Positions 24,389 through 32,664 of a stretch of 64,000 nt of DNA are shown here, in pieces. Numbering within the stretch: the stretch's first letter is position 1; each line of letters starts with the position of its first letter. This DNA is from Phenylobacterium sp. (GTDB lineage: Bacteria; Pseudomonadota; Alphaproteobacteria; Caulobacterales; Caulobacteraceae). Under the pieces are notes generated by a model, which was given only the letters and a program-made list of their open reading frames with translations, was not told the DNA's origin and did not search any database. Location: NCBI RefSeq assembly GCF_016793225.1, contig NZ_JAEUMN010000079.1:51872-115871 (forward strand). Reading direction: 5' to 3'. Both the position numbers and the translations under genes were made by a program.

Positions 24389-25768
24389 TCATGCCGCCGG
24401 CGCCTCATGCTGCCGGGCGGACCGTTCGAGGCTGTCGCGCAGGCCGGGGCGGCCGACAGCGAGCAGGCCGACGACCAGCGGCGTGATCACGGCGCTGGCC
24501 GTGGCGAGGGACCAGCCCACGGCCATCTCGTCGCGGTAGAGATAGTCGGTCAGCATCGCCACCACGGTGGGGCCCGTGGCGACCCCCAGCAGGTTGGTGA
24601 CCAGCGAGAACAGCGCGGTCAGCTGGCCCCGCAGCTGGTTCGGGGCCACGGCCTGCAGCGCCGTCATGATCAGCGACACGGGGAAGCTGCTGAAGAACGT
24701 CGAGCACACCAGGAGGCCGAGGGCGATCTCGGCTGTCGGCGCGAACATGGCGCTGATGAAGAGGACCATGGTGGTGGTGGCCGAGATCATCGGCAGCAGG
24801 AAGTAGGCGTCGCGGACGCCCCGGCTTTCCATCCACTCGGCGACCCGGCCGCCCGCCAGCACGCCGGCGCCGCCCATGACCGCCAGGATCCCGCCGTAGA
24901 CGTAGCCGATGTCCTGCGGCGCCCACTCGTGCACGCGAATGAAGAAGGTGGGGGTCCAGGCGACGACGCCGAACCCCAGCATCGAGCTCATCGAGAAGCC
25001 GGCGAAGTGGCTGAAGATCATGCGCCGGTTGGCGCCCAGGAAGGCGCGCATCTCGCCCCGCCCGGCCCCGCTGGAGGTCGCCGCGCGGGTGACGCCCCGC
25101 CGCGCCGGCTCCTTCACGAAGGCCATGGGGATCAGCACCAGGAGCCCGCCCAGGCCCACCAGCACGAAGGTCATCTGCCAGGGCCGCAGCACGCCCAGGC
25201 CGGGCAGCGCGATGGGCGGCAGCTGGGCGACCAGGTGGATCGCGAGCCCGCCGATCACCAGGGCCAGGCCGGCCCCGACGTACTGCGCGCCCGTGTAGAA
25301 GCTGATCGCCCGCGTCAGCTTGTGACGCGGGAAGTAGTCGCTGATGGTCGACAGCGCGCTGGGGCCCAGCGACGCCTCGCCGATGCCCACGGAGATCCGG
25401 GCGACGAACAGCTGGATGAAGTTCTGCGCGGCGCCGCACGCCGCGGTGGCGAGGCCCCAGAACAGGGCCCCCAGCATGATGATCCGCTTGCGGTTTCCCC
25501 GGTCGGCCAGGCGGCCGAACAGGAGGCCGAACACGACGAAGAAGATCACGAAGGCGGCGCCCGCGAGCAGGCTCACCTCCGTGTCCGTCAGGTTGAAGTC
25601 CCGCTTGATGGGCGCGAACAGCAGCGTGAGGATCTGCCGCTCGACGTAGGACATCATGTTGACCAGCGACAGCGCGCCGACGACGAACCAGGCGTAGGTC
25701 GCCGGCGGATACTCTGCCGAGGCCGGCGCGGGCGACGACGAGGGTTCGGTCTGCGCCTGCGCGGTCAT
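24389..25768 (-). CDS. MFS transporter (spinster/ACS-like)
   Basis: A 459-residue inner-membrane major facilitator with about 12 hydrophobic segments. The loop 2-3 signature appears as GLLFGRLADRGNRKRIIMLG, and the first helix contains NMMSYVERQILTLLFAPIKRDF, an opening common in spinster-like and aromatic acid/organic anion carriers. It follows the VOC gene by seven bases, so it is in the same transcript. It probably moves an aromatic or organic acid across the inner membrane after TonB uptake. A similar transporter is encoded at 34950. Confidence 0.88.
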   Translation of the reverse strand: MTAQAQTEPSSSPAPASAEYPPATYAWFVVGALSLVNMMSYVERQILTLLFAPIKRDFNLTDTEVSLLAGAAFVIFFVVFGLLFGRLADRGNRKRIIMLGALFWGLATAACGAAQNFIQLFVARISVGIGEASLGPSALSTISDYFPRHKLTRAISFYTGAQYVGAGLALVIGGLAIHLVAQLPPIALPGLGVLRPWQMTFVLVGLGGLLVLIPMAFVKEPARRGVTRAATSSGAGRGEMRAFLGANRRMIFSHFAGFSMSSMLGFGVVAWTPTFFIRVHEWAPQDIGYVYGGILAVMGGAGVLAGGRVAEWMESRGVRDAYFLLPMISATTTMVLFISAMFAPTAEIALGLLVCSTFFSSFPVSLIMTALQAVAPNQLRGQLTALFSLVTNLLGVATGPTVVAMLTDYLYRDEMAVGWSLATASAVITPLVVGLLAVGRPGLRDSLERSARQHEAPAA

Positions 25769-25775
25769 CTGGGTC

Positions 25776-26351
25776 TTAGGCCGGAACCTTGCCCAGGGCG
25801 TTCAGCGGCACGCGCTCGCCCTTGGCGTTGACCGGATCGTGGGCCACGTCGCTGGGCCGGTAGTCGCGGGTCAGCGCCGCAAGCTCCATGTGGATGCCGT
25901 TCGGGTCGCGGAAGTACATCGACCGGATCCACGTGAGCGGGGTGACCTCGTCCGAACCGTGCCGGTCGGAGTCCTCGTGGTTCAGCACCCGCAGCGACAC
26001 GCCCTTCTTGCGCAGGCGATCGGCGTACTCGTCGAACTTCTCCAGCGGGATGTTGATCGCCAGGTGGTTCATCGAGGCGTGCGCCGTCTGCGAGCCCACC
26101 TTCTGGTAGTCGGGATGCATCGAGGCGACGCCGGGCGCCGCCTCCGGCGCATTGGGGAACCAGAAGAAGGCGATCGAGCCGCCGCCGCCGCAGTCGAAGA
26201 AGAAGTGCTGACCGCGCCCGTTGGGCAGGTCGATCGTCTTCACGAGCGGCATCTCCAGGACGTTGGTGTAGAAATCCACCGTCTCGGCCATGTCGCGGGC
26301 GACAAGGGCCACGTGGTTCACGCCGCTGTAGCGCATGGGCTCAGTCATCAT
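25776..26351 (-). CDS. VOC (glyoxalase/extradiol dioxygenase-fold) protein
   Basis: A 191-residue vicinal-oxygen-chelate protein. Metal ligands can be read as His in SGVNHVAL, His in ASMNHLA and Glu in IHMELAA. FYTNVLEMPLVKTIDLP and GQHFFFDCGGGGSIAFFWFP are shared with the two paralogues at 30306 and 30889. The family includes extradiol dioxygenases, glyoxalases and epimerases; length and the single complete H-H-E set allow any of these. ATG 26351 or the adjacent ATG 26348 follows AAGGAG. Located between a TonB receptor and an MFS gene. Confidence 0.84.
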   Translation of the reverse strand: MMTEPMRYSGVNHVALVARDMAETVDFYTNVLEMPLVKTIDLPNGRGQHFFFDCGGGGSIAFFWFPNAPEAAPGVASMHPDYQKVGSQTAHASMNHLAINIPLEKFDEYADRLRKKGVSLRVLNHEDSDRHGSDEVTPLTWIRSMYFRDPNGIHMELAALTRDYRPSDVAHDPVNAKGERVPLNALGKVPA

Positions 26352-26377
26352 CGTCTCCTTCTGGCGGTCCCCCGAAG

Positions 26378-28603
26378 CTATTCGCCGAGGTTGACCCGCA
26401 GCTCGACCCCGTACGTGCGGGGCTCGGCGAAGTAGAGCTGGGTCAGCACGCCGGCGGTGGGCACGGCGGAGAGCCGGTGCGCCACATTGTTCAGGTTCTT
26501 GCCCCAGAGCGACGCGCGCCAGCGGCCCTTGGGCTCGACGTAGGTCAGGCTCGCGTCCCAGACGTTGTAGGCCTTCTGGAAGCCCTGCGGCACGTTCAGG
26601 GTGTCGGTGAAGTGCGAGCCCTCGTGCGACCAGGCCACGTCGGGGGTGATGGTCCCGCCGCCCGCCAGTTCGAAGTCGTACGAGACGCTGACGCGGCTGG
26701 TGACCTCCGGCACGCGGGTCGGCACCAGCTTGCAGGGGCCGCTGAGCGAGCGGTCGCGCAGGCCGCCGCAGGGGTTGGCCGCCGTGGCCGCGCCGCCCGA
26801 GAGGTTGGCGACGAAGCTGGTGTACTCGGCGTCAAGGTAGCCGACCGACGCACTCACGGTCAGGTTCTCGATCGGCAGCGCCGTGACCTCGAACTCGATG
26901 CCGCGGGCGCGCTCGTTGGCGTTGTTGGCGACCACCTGCTCCTCGCCGGTGCCCACCGTCGCCGGCCGGAACACCGAGACCTGCAGGTCGCTGTACTTGT
27001 TCCAGAACGCCGCCACGTTCACCCGCAGCCGGTTCTCCAGCCAGTCGGATTTCAGGCCGATCTCGAACGCCTTGGCCTTCTCGGGACGGAACGGCCCGAT
27101 GGTGGCCGCCGAGGCGGCGCGCGAGTTGAAGCCGCCGCTCTTGAAGCCCGTCGAGTAGCTCGCATAGACCATCGCGTCGGCGTTGATCTGGTAGTTGGCG
27201 CCGAGGTGGTAGGTGAACCGCGACCAGTCCTCGGACGCGACCACAGCGGGCGTGGCCGCGAACGTCGCGATCGGACGCTGCAGCCGGCGCACGAAGTCCT
27301 TCTCCTGCCAGGAGTAGCGGCCGCCCGCCGTCAGCGTGAGCTGTTCGGTGACGTCGAAGTCCACCTGCGCGAAGCCGGCGGCGGTCTTCTCCTTCTGGCG
27401 CGACGCCTCGTAGGTCTGGGTCGCGAGGAAGAAGATCTGGTCGGCGTCCCACTTGGTGCGGCCGGCGTAGACGCCGGTCACGAACTGGAACGGGCCCTCC
27501 AGATCGGACTCGATCCGCAGCTCCTGCGACATCGTCTTGTGGCGCTTGCTGGCGGTGGTCTCGAAGAACGCCAGGTCGGTGACGTCGAAGTCGCTGTACG
27601 AGAAGTTCGAGCTGCGGATGATCCCGCTGACCGAGACGATCCGGTAACCCTGGCCCTGGTAGGCGAGGTTGAGGGCGCCGAAGTAGGTGTCCTGGAAGTC
27701 GCCGCTGGGGAAGTTCCGCATGGCGATGAAGGGATCGGTCGGACCGCCCGGGAAGCCGAAGCCGGGCCGCCCCGCCCGCGACAGGGCGTCGGTGGGGAAC
27801 GAGCCGTTCACGCCGCCGACCGAGTCGCTGCGGTCCTTCACGTACGAGTAGCTCGCGTTCACCTCGAGCTTCTCGGTGGCGTTCCACCGCATGGCCAGGC
27901 GGATCGACTGGACGTCGTCGCCGGCCAGCCACTCCTCGACCGGCTGCAGGCCCGCGGGCGTGCGGTAGAGGTTGTGCATGTAGCCCGACGAGTGCTGACG
28001 GGTGGCCGACAGCCGGAAGGCCAGCGAATCGCTCACCGGCAGGTCCGCCGCCATCGAGGCGTCGGCCCGCCCGTAGTTGCCCACGCGCAGCAGGCCGCTG
28101 AAGCTGTAGGCGTCGCCCGGCTTCTTGGTCGTGATGTTGATCACGCCGCCCGTGGTGTTCTTGCCGAACAGCGTGCCCTGCGGGCCCCGCAGCAGTTCGA
28201 TCTGCTGGATGTCGAAGGTGCTCTGCAGCGCGCCGATGTTGCGGGTGAAGAAGACCCCGTCGACCGCGATGCCGACGCTGGGGTCGATCGCCTGGTCCAC
28301 GCCCTGGTAGCCGATGCCCCGCGAGTAGGCGACCGAGGCGTTGCGGTGGATCGCGCCCACGCCCTCGATGGTGAAGTTCGGCGCCGCCCGGGTGAAGTCC
28401 GAGAGGTCCTGCACGAACATCTTCTCGATCTGCGCCTCGCTGACCGCGGTGACGGCCACCGGCGTCTCCTGCAGCGACTCGGCGCGCATCCGGGCCGTGA
28501 CCACCAGTTCCTCGATGGCGTTGTCGTTTTCGGCGGCGCCCGCAGGGGCCCCCACGGCGATCGCGCCCAGGCAGGCCGACGCCATCAGCAGGTTCTTGAA
28601 CAT
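26378..28603 (-). CDS. TonB-dependent receptor
   Basis: A complete 741-residue outer-membrane receptor. The signal peptide ends near APAGA, and the plug begins IEELVVTARMRAESLQETPVAV. IELLRGPQGTLFGKNTTGGVIN marks the plug; YASYSTGFKSGGFN and the final aromatic-rich ELRVNL segment belong to the barrel. ATG 28603 follows GGGGAGGAGGG. It heads a likely operon with VOC, MFS, CMD and ABM genes, the gaps being 26, 7, 34 and 17 bases. Divergent from the LysR gene at 28778. The operon content suggests uptake of an aromatic substrate. Confidence 0.92.
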   Translation of the reverse strand: MFKNLLMASACLGAIAVGAPAGAAENDNAIEELVVTARMRAESLQETPVAVTAVSEAQIEKMFVQDLSDFTRAAPNFTIEGVGAIHRNASVAYSRGIGYQGVDQAIDPSVGIAVDGVFFTRNIGALQSTFDIQQIELLRGPQGTLFGKNTTGGVINITTKKPGDAYSFSGLLRVGNYGRADASMAADLPVSDSLAFRLSATRQHSSGYMHNLYRTPAGLQPVEEWLAGDDVQSIRLAMRWNATEKLEVNASYSYVKDRSDSVGGVNGSFPTDALSRAGRPGFGFPGGPTDPFIAMRNFPSGDFQDTYFGALNLAYQGQGYRIVSVSGIIRSSNFSYSDFDVTDLAFFETTASKRHKTMSQELRIESDLEGPFQFVTGVYAGRTKWDADQIFFLATQTYEASRQKEKTAAGFAQVDFDVTEQLTLTAGGRYSWQEKDFVRRLQRPIATFAATPAVVASEDWSRFTYHLGANYQINADAMVYASYSTGFKSGGFNSRAASAATIGPFRPEKAKAFEIGLKSDWLENRLRVNVAAFWNKYSDLQVSVFRPATVGTGEEQVVANNANERARGIEFEVTALPIENLTVSASVGYLDAEYTSFVANLSGGAATAANPCGGLRDRSLSGPCKLVPTRVPEVTSRVSVSYDFELAGGGTITPDVAWSHEGSHFTDTLNVPQGFQKAYNVWDASLTYVEPKGRWRASLWGKNLNNVAHRLSAVPTAGVLTQLYFAEPRTYGVELRVNLGE

Positions 28604-28654
28604 ATCCCTCCTCCCCGCCGGCATAGCGCCGGTCATTGTCTTGCTTGGGGAGAA

Positions 28655-28670
28655 TGTTAGGTTGCGAAGC
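28655..28670. promoter_or_regulatory. Possible regulon operator O8
   Basis: On the minus strand this reads GCTTCGCAACCTAACA, matching TT(A/C)G-N4-CTAA and closest to O2. It lies 52 bases upstream of the TonB receptor start. Weakest member of the set. Confidence 0.4.
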
Positions 28671-28777
28671 ATTTTCGCCCTACGGCATAAAATTTTGGCG
28701 TTTAGACAAATCCGCTTTGTCGCCCTGCCCGACCCCCCCGCGGGCTTCCTGGCCCCGGCGAGCCCTTTGGTGACCCC

Positions 28778-29707
28778 TTGCGCCTGCCCCCCCTGACCGC
28801 GCTCCGCGCCTTCGAGGCCGTCGGCCGGCTGGGCAATGTGCGCGAGGCCGCCGACGAGCTGAACGTCACGCCCGCGGCGGTCAGCCACCAGATCCGGACG
28901 CTGGAGGACCACCTGGGCGTCGAGCTTTTCGTCCGCGGGGCCCGCGGCCTGCAGCTGACCGGTCCGGGCGCGGAGTTCCTGGCCTCGGCGACCGAGGCCT
29001 TCCAGACCCTGCACGCCGGCGTCGAGCGGCTGGCGCGCCGGTCGTGCGTCGAACGGCTGGTGGTGAACAGCCTGCCGTCGTTCGCCGCCAACTTCCTGGT
29101 GCCGCGGCTGGCCCAGTTCCACCAGGACCACCCCAACATCGAGCTCGAGATCAACACCGGCGGGCGGTTCGGGGAGGTCGTCGACCTCCGCGGCCTGGGC
29201 GCCGACATCGCCATCCGCGCCGGCCTGGACAAGAGCGCCTTCCCGGGGCTCACCGCCGAACGGCTGGTGCCCGAGGTCATGTTCCCGGTCTGCACCGCGT
29301 CCACGCGCGACGGACCCGTGGCGCTGCGGACGCCGGACGACCTGGTCAACCACACCCTGATCATCGTCTCGCGCACGCCCGAGGGGTGGCCCGAGTGGAT
29401 CGAGCGCGCGCGCGCCCTTGGCTGGGAGATGCCGGGCCTCGACCCGCACCACGGCCTGCGGTTCGACACCATCCAGCTCGCGACCACGGCGGCCCTGCAG
29501 GGCATGGGCGTGGTGATCGGCCGCCGGCCGCTGGTGGACAACTTCCTGACGTCCGGCGCCCTCGTCGCGCCCTTCGACATCGAGGTGACGAGCCGGATCG
29601 CCTACTGGCTCGTCTATTCGCCCGCGATGGCCAGCACGCCGCGCCTGCAGGCCTTCCGCACCTGGCTGCGATGGGAGCTCGGCCTCGCCGCCAGCGAGCT
29701 CGCGTGA
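28778..29707 (+). CDS. LysR-family transcriptional regulator (GcvA-like)
   Basis: A 309-residue LysR protein opening MRLPPLTALRAFEAVGRLGNVREAADELNVTPAAVSHQIRTLEDHLG, the GcvA-like helix-turn-helix, followed by a two-lobed effector domain. The start is TTG 28778 by family comparison; no strong ribosome site precedes it. It is divergent from the TonB receptor operon and in line with HbpS, VOC, SnoaL-like and CMD genes. ATTTTG/C-type half-sites lie both upstream (28670-28700) and downstream (29717-29748) of it, so it may control both flanking operons. Confidence 0.87.
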   Translation: MRLPPLTALRAFEAVGRLGNVREAADELNVTPAAVSHQIRTLEDHLGVELFVRGARGLQLTGPGAEFLASATEAFQTLHAGVERLARRSCVERLVVNSLPSFAANFLVPRLAQFHQDHPNIELEINTGGRFGEVVDLRGLGADIAIRAGLDKSAFPGLTAERLVPEVMFPVCTASTRDGPVALRTPDDLVNHTLIIVSRTPEGWPEWIERARALGWEMPGLDPHHGLRFDTIQLATTAALQGMGVVIGRRPLVDNFLTSGALVAPFDIEVTSRIAYWLVYSPAMASTPRLQAFRTWLRWELGLAASELA

Positions 29708-29825
29708 CGGCCAATTATTTTGACGCTCGCCGCAAATCATTTTGGGGCGCCGGCCCCTGCCTCACATCGGTAAACCTAGAAGCAAGGCCCCTCGAAGGGC
29801 CCGAAAAGAAGACGGTCCGGGAGAG

Positions 29826-30257
29826 ATGACGCCGATGGGTGCGCGCACCTTCACCAAGGGCTCGATCACGTCGCAGGCGGCCGCGGACGTCCTGCGCGCC
29901 GCCGAAGCCAAGGCCGCGGAGATGGGCGTGCCGATGGTCATCGCCGTGGTCGACGAATCCGGAGTCCTCAAGGCCTTCTCGCGAATGGACGGCGCGCCGC
30001 TGCTGTCGGTCGAGCTGGCGACGGACAAGGCCTACACCTCCGCGGCCTACGGCATTCCCACCCACGGGTGGCATGAGTTCATCAAGAACGACCCGCCGCT
30101 GCTGCACGGCATCATCAAGACCCCGCGGCTGATCGTGTTCGGCGGCGGCTATCCCATCGAGATCGACGGCGCGGTCGTGGGCGGCGTCGGCGTCAGCGGC
30201 GGCCACTACGAGCAGGACATGGAGGTTGCGAAGGCAGGCCTCGCGGCGCTTTCCTGA
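29826..30257 (+). CDS. GlcG/HbpS (DUF336) family protein
   Basis: A 143-residue GlcG/HbpS-family protein. MVIAVVDESGVLKAFSRMDGAPLLSVELATDKAYTSAA and the C-terminal GGYPIEIDGAVVGGVGVSGG are the family's two signatures. Members bind haem or small molecules, or accompany aromatic and glycolate catabolism genes; the catalytic role is generally unknown. ATG 29826 follows GGGAGAG; ATG 29835 is also possible. First structural gene after the LysR gene. Confidence 0.87.
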   Translation: MTPMGARTFTKGSITSQAAADVLRAAEAKAAEMGVPMVIAVVDESGVLKAFSRMDGAPLLSVELATDKAYTSAAYGIPTHGWHEFIKNDPPLLHGIIKTPRLIVFGGGYPIEIDGAVVGGVGVSGGHYEQDMEVAKAGLAALS

Positions 30258-30305
30258 TAGGATGAGGGCCCAGGCCGCCACAGGCTCCAGAGCGCGAGGC
30301 TCACG

Positions 30306-30845
30306 ATGGACAGCCGTCGAGACACGCCGAGGTTCAGCTTCCGGGGCGTCAACCACATCGCCCTGGTGGCGCGCGACATGGCGCGGACCGTCGCGTTCTA
30401 CCGCGACCTGCTGGGGATGCCGCTCGTGAAGACCCTGGAACTGCCCGACGGCAAGGGCCAGCACTTCTTCTTCGACGCCGGCGGCGGCGCGTCGATCGCG
30501 TTCTTCTGGTTTCCCGACGCGCCCGAGGCGCAGCCGGGGATCGTGCAGGCCCCGCGCGGCGGAGGCCCCTCGGCGCACGGCTCGATGAACCATCTCGCCC
30601 TGGACGTGGCGCCTGAGGAGCTGGAGGTGTTCCGCCACCGCCTCGTCGAGGCCGGAGTGGACGTTACCGACGTGGTCTCGCACCGCGACCCCTCCCCCCT
30701 GGTGGGCGACGACCCCACCTTCATCCGCTCGATCTATTTCCACGATCCCGACGGGATCCGGCTCGAGTTCGCGGCCTGGGCCCGCGAGCTTACGCCGCTC
30801 GACGTTTCCCACGCGCCGCGGTCCGCCGCCGCGCTCCAGCCGTGA
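30306..30845 (+). CDS. VOC-family protein
   Basis: A 179-residue VOC-fold protein. RGVNHIALVARDMARTVAFYRDLLGMPLVKT opens the fold; His in VNHIAL, His in SMNHLAL and Glu in IRLEFAAWA are the candidate metal ligands. GQHFFFDAGGGASIAFFWFP is almost identical to the protein at 25776. An adjacent second copy follows 43 bases downstream. A glyoxalase or extradiol dioxygenase reaction is possible. Confidence 0.84.
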   Translation: MDSRRDTPRFSFRGVNHIALVARDMARTVAFYRDLLGMPLVKTLELPDGKGQHFFFDAGGGASIAFFWFPDAPEAQPGIVQAPRGGGPSAHGSMNHLALDVAPEELEVFRHRLVEAGVDVTDVVSHRDPSPLVGDDPTFIRSIYFHDPDGIRLEFAAWARELTPLDVSHAPRSAAALQP

Positions 30846-30888
30846 ACGAGACCGCGGCGCGCAACGGGCGCCGCAGAAGGAGGTAGTG

Positions 30889-31509
30889 ATGAACAGGAAC
30901 CGCGAGTTCGAGATCCGGGGCGTCAACCACGTCGCCCTTGTGTGCAAGGACATGGCGCGCACGGTGGAGTTCTACCGCGACGTGCTGGGCATGCCCCTCA
31001 CCAAGACCATCGACCTGCCCAACAACATGGGCCAGCACTTCTTCTTCGACATCGGCAACGGCGACTCGCTCGCGTTCTTCTGGTTCCCGGACGCCCAGGA
31101 AGGCATCCCCGGGGTCTCGGCCCCGACCACGCTGCCCGGCCAGGGCGGGCTCGCCTCGGCGCACGGCTCGATGAACCACCTCGCCTTCGACGTCCCGCCC
31201 GAGAAGTTCGACGAGTACTGCGAGCGGCTGAAGGCGAAGGGCGTCGCGGTGTCCGCGATCTCGAACCACGACAACTCGCCCCGCCAGATCTCGCCCACGG
31301 TCACCGACGACGTGTTCGTGCGCTCGATCTACTTCTTCGACCCCGACGGCGCGCTGCTCGAGTTCGCCGCCTGGACGAAGCCGCTGGGGCCGCAGGACAT
31401 CGCGCACGAGGCGGCGCGGGCGGACGGCACCCGCAGCGTCAATCTGGTCCTGAACCCCGACGGCACGCCGCGCGAGCCCGGCCGTCGCGTGGCCGAGCCG
31501 GCCGAGTAG
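30889..31509 (+). CDS. VOC-family protein
   Basis: A 206-residue third VOC paralogue. Metal ligands are His in VNHVALV, His in SMNHLAFD and Glu in ALLEFAAW. It differs from its neighbours by about 25 extra C-terminal residues (NLVLNPDGTPREPGRR) and GNGDSLAFFWFP in place of GGGxSIAFFWFP. ATG 30889 has a strong AAGGAGG site five bases upstream, better than the adjacent GTG 30886. The divergence suggests a related but distinct substrate from the first copy. Confidence 0.84.
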   Translation: MNRNREFEIRGVNHVALVCKDMARTVEFYRDVLGMPLTKTIDLPNNMGQHFFFDIGNGDSLAFFWFPDAQEGIPGVSAPTTLPGQGGLASAHGSMNHLAFDVPPEKFDEYCERLKAKGVAVSAISNHDNSPRQISPTVTDDVFVRSIYFFDPDGALLEFAAWTKPLGPQDIAHEAARADGTRSVNLVLNPDGTPREPGRRVAEPAE

Positions 31510-31532
31510 ACGCTCCGTCCAGACCCGAGGCG

Positions 31533-31925
31533 ATGGTGATGACCGACGAGGCCATGCGCGCGCTGGCCAAGCGCTTCTTCGACTGCGTGGAAGCCGGCGA
31601 CGTGGACGGCCTCGTCGCCTGCTACGCGCCGGACGCCCGCATCTGGCACAACACCGACCGCCTCGAGCAGACGCCGGCCGAGAACGAGGCCACGCTCAAG
31701 GGCATGGTCAAGCGGATACTGGAGCGGGAGTACGCCGACCGACGGCTCCAGGTCTTCCCGGGCGGCTTCGTCCAGCAGCATGTGCTGAAGGGCGTGCGGG
31801 CCCATGACGGAGTCCGCCTCGAACTGCCGGCCTGCATCGTCTGCGCGGTCGAGGACGGCCGGATCACCCGCCTCGACGAGTACTTCGACTCCGCCGCGGT
31901 GGCGGAGTTCCGGAAGTTCGCCTGA
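31533..31925 (+). CDS. SnoaL-like/NTF2-fold protein
   Basis: A 130-residue NTF2-like protein (MRALAKRFFDCVEAGDVDGLVACYAPDARIWHN), the fold used by SnoaL cyclases, ketosteroid isomerase-like enzymes and dehydratases. RITRLDEYFDS near the C-terminus is the typical last strand. ATG 31533 opens the frame, but GAGG at 31527 sits too close to it; GTG 31536 or ATG 31539 has normal spacing and may be used. Lies between a VOC and a CMD gene in a probable operon. Confidence 0.82.
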   Translation: MVMTDEAMRALAKRFFDCVEAGDVDGLVACYAPDARIWHNTDRLEQTPAENEATLKGMVKRILEREYADRRLQVFPGGFVQQHVLKGVRAHDGVRLELPACIVCAVEDGRITRLDEYFDSAAVAEFRKFA

Positions 31926-31959
31926 CCCACCCAGATCCCATCCCTACCGGAGTCCGCTA

Positions 31960-32601
31960 ATGCCCGTCCTGCGCCAGGTCCCCCGCTCGGAAGTCACCGC
32001 CGAGGTGGTGAACCGCTACTACGACCGCCTGTTCGGCCCGGGCCGCGATCCGGTCGCGGAGCCCGGCACGGCCACGGGCACCCCGGGCGACTGGTGGACC
32101 GTCTTCGCCATCTGCCCCGACATCTTCCAGCACGCCGTCGACGGGTTCGCCGTCTATCGCCATCCGGACCGCAAGCTGGACCCGGTGCTGCGCGAGCTGG
32201 GCCAGACCCGCGCCGGCTGGGTGAAGGGCAGCCAGTTCGTCTTCTCGCAGCACTGCAAGTCGCTGCGCAGCCTGGGCGTGTCGGAGGAGAAGATCGCCGC
32301 CGTGCCGCATTGGCAGGTGTCGGACGTGTTCGACGAAAAGGAGCGCGCGGTCCTGGCCTATGCCGACTGCCTGACCGCCGGGGACGGCCGCACGCCGCTC
32401 GAGGTGTTCGAGAAGCTGCGCACCTTCTGGGGCGACGAGGAGATCTTCGAGTTCACCTACATCACCACGCTCTACGCGATGCATGCGGTGATCACGCGCG
32501 CGCTGCGCATGGAGTTCGACAACCGCCCCGAGCCGATCGTCGAGGTGGCCGCGCCCGAGGGCTTCAACGCCCAGGAATTCCTGGCGCCGCGGCAGTCCTG
32601 A
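31960..32601 (+). CDS. Carboxymuconolactone decarboxylase (CMD) family protein
   Basis: A 213-residue CMD-fold protein, paralogous to 23716-24354 across its length (EPGTATGTPGDWWTVF, GSQFVFSQHCKSLRSLGVSEEKI, ALRMEFDNRPEPIVEV). It has Cys next to the conserved His where the first copy has Ser; neither has the AhpD redox CxxC. It is too long and divergent to be PcaC. Last gene of the LysR-HbpS-VOC-VOC-SnoaL set; a strong hairpin follows its stop. Confidence 0.83.
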   Translation: MPVLRQVPRSEVTAEVVNRYYDRLFGPGRDPVAEPGTATGTPGDWWTVFAICPDIFQHAVDGFAVYRHPDRKLDPVLRELGQTRAGWVKGSQFVFSQHCKSLRSLGVSEEKIAAVPHWQVSDVFDEKERAVLAYADCLTAGDGRTPLEVFEKLRTFWGDEEIFEFTYITTLYAMHAVITRALRMEFDNRPEPIVEVAAPEGFNAQEFLAPRQS

Positions 32602-32622
32602 TAGCCCCGGCCTCGAGCGCCC

Positions 32623-32655
32623 GGGCGGCGCGGGCCCGGAGGCCCGGCGCCGCCC
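32623..32655. terminator. Bidirectional hairpin between convergent genes
   Basis: GGGCGGCGC (32623-32631) pairs with GCGCCGCCC (32647-32655), enclosing a second stem GGGCC-CGGA-GGCCC. It lies between the CMD stop (32601) and the TonB receptor stop (32665). No T-run, so strength is uncertain. Confidence 0.6.
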
Positions 32656-32664
32656 TTCGCTCTC

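Noticed and set aside
25776-26351. Assigning a specific extradiol dioxygenase
   Set aside because: VOC-fold H-H-E ligands are shared by glyoxalases, epimerases and dioxygenases; no motif here separates them.
28670-28700. tRNA or small RNA in the AT-rich gap before the LysR gene
   Set aside because: No cloverleaf or strong terminator could be drawn; the inverted repeats fit regulator binding better.
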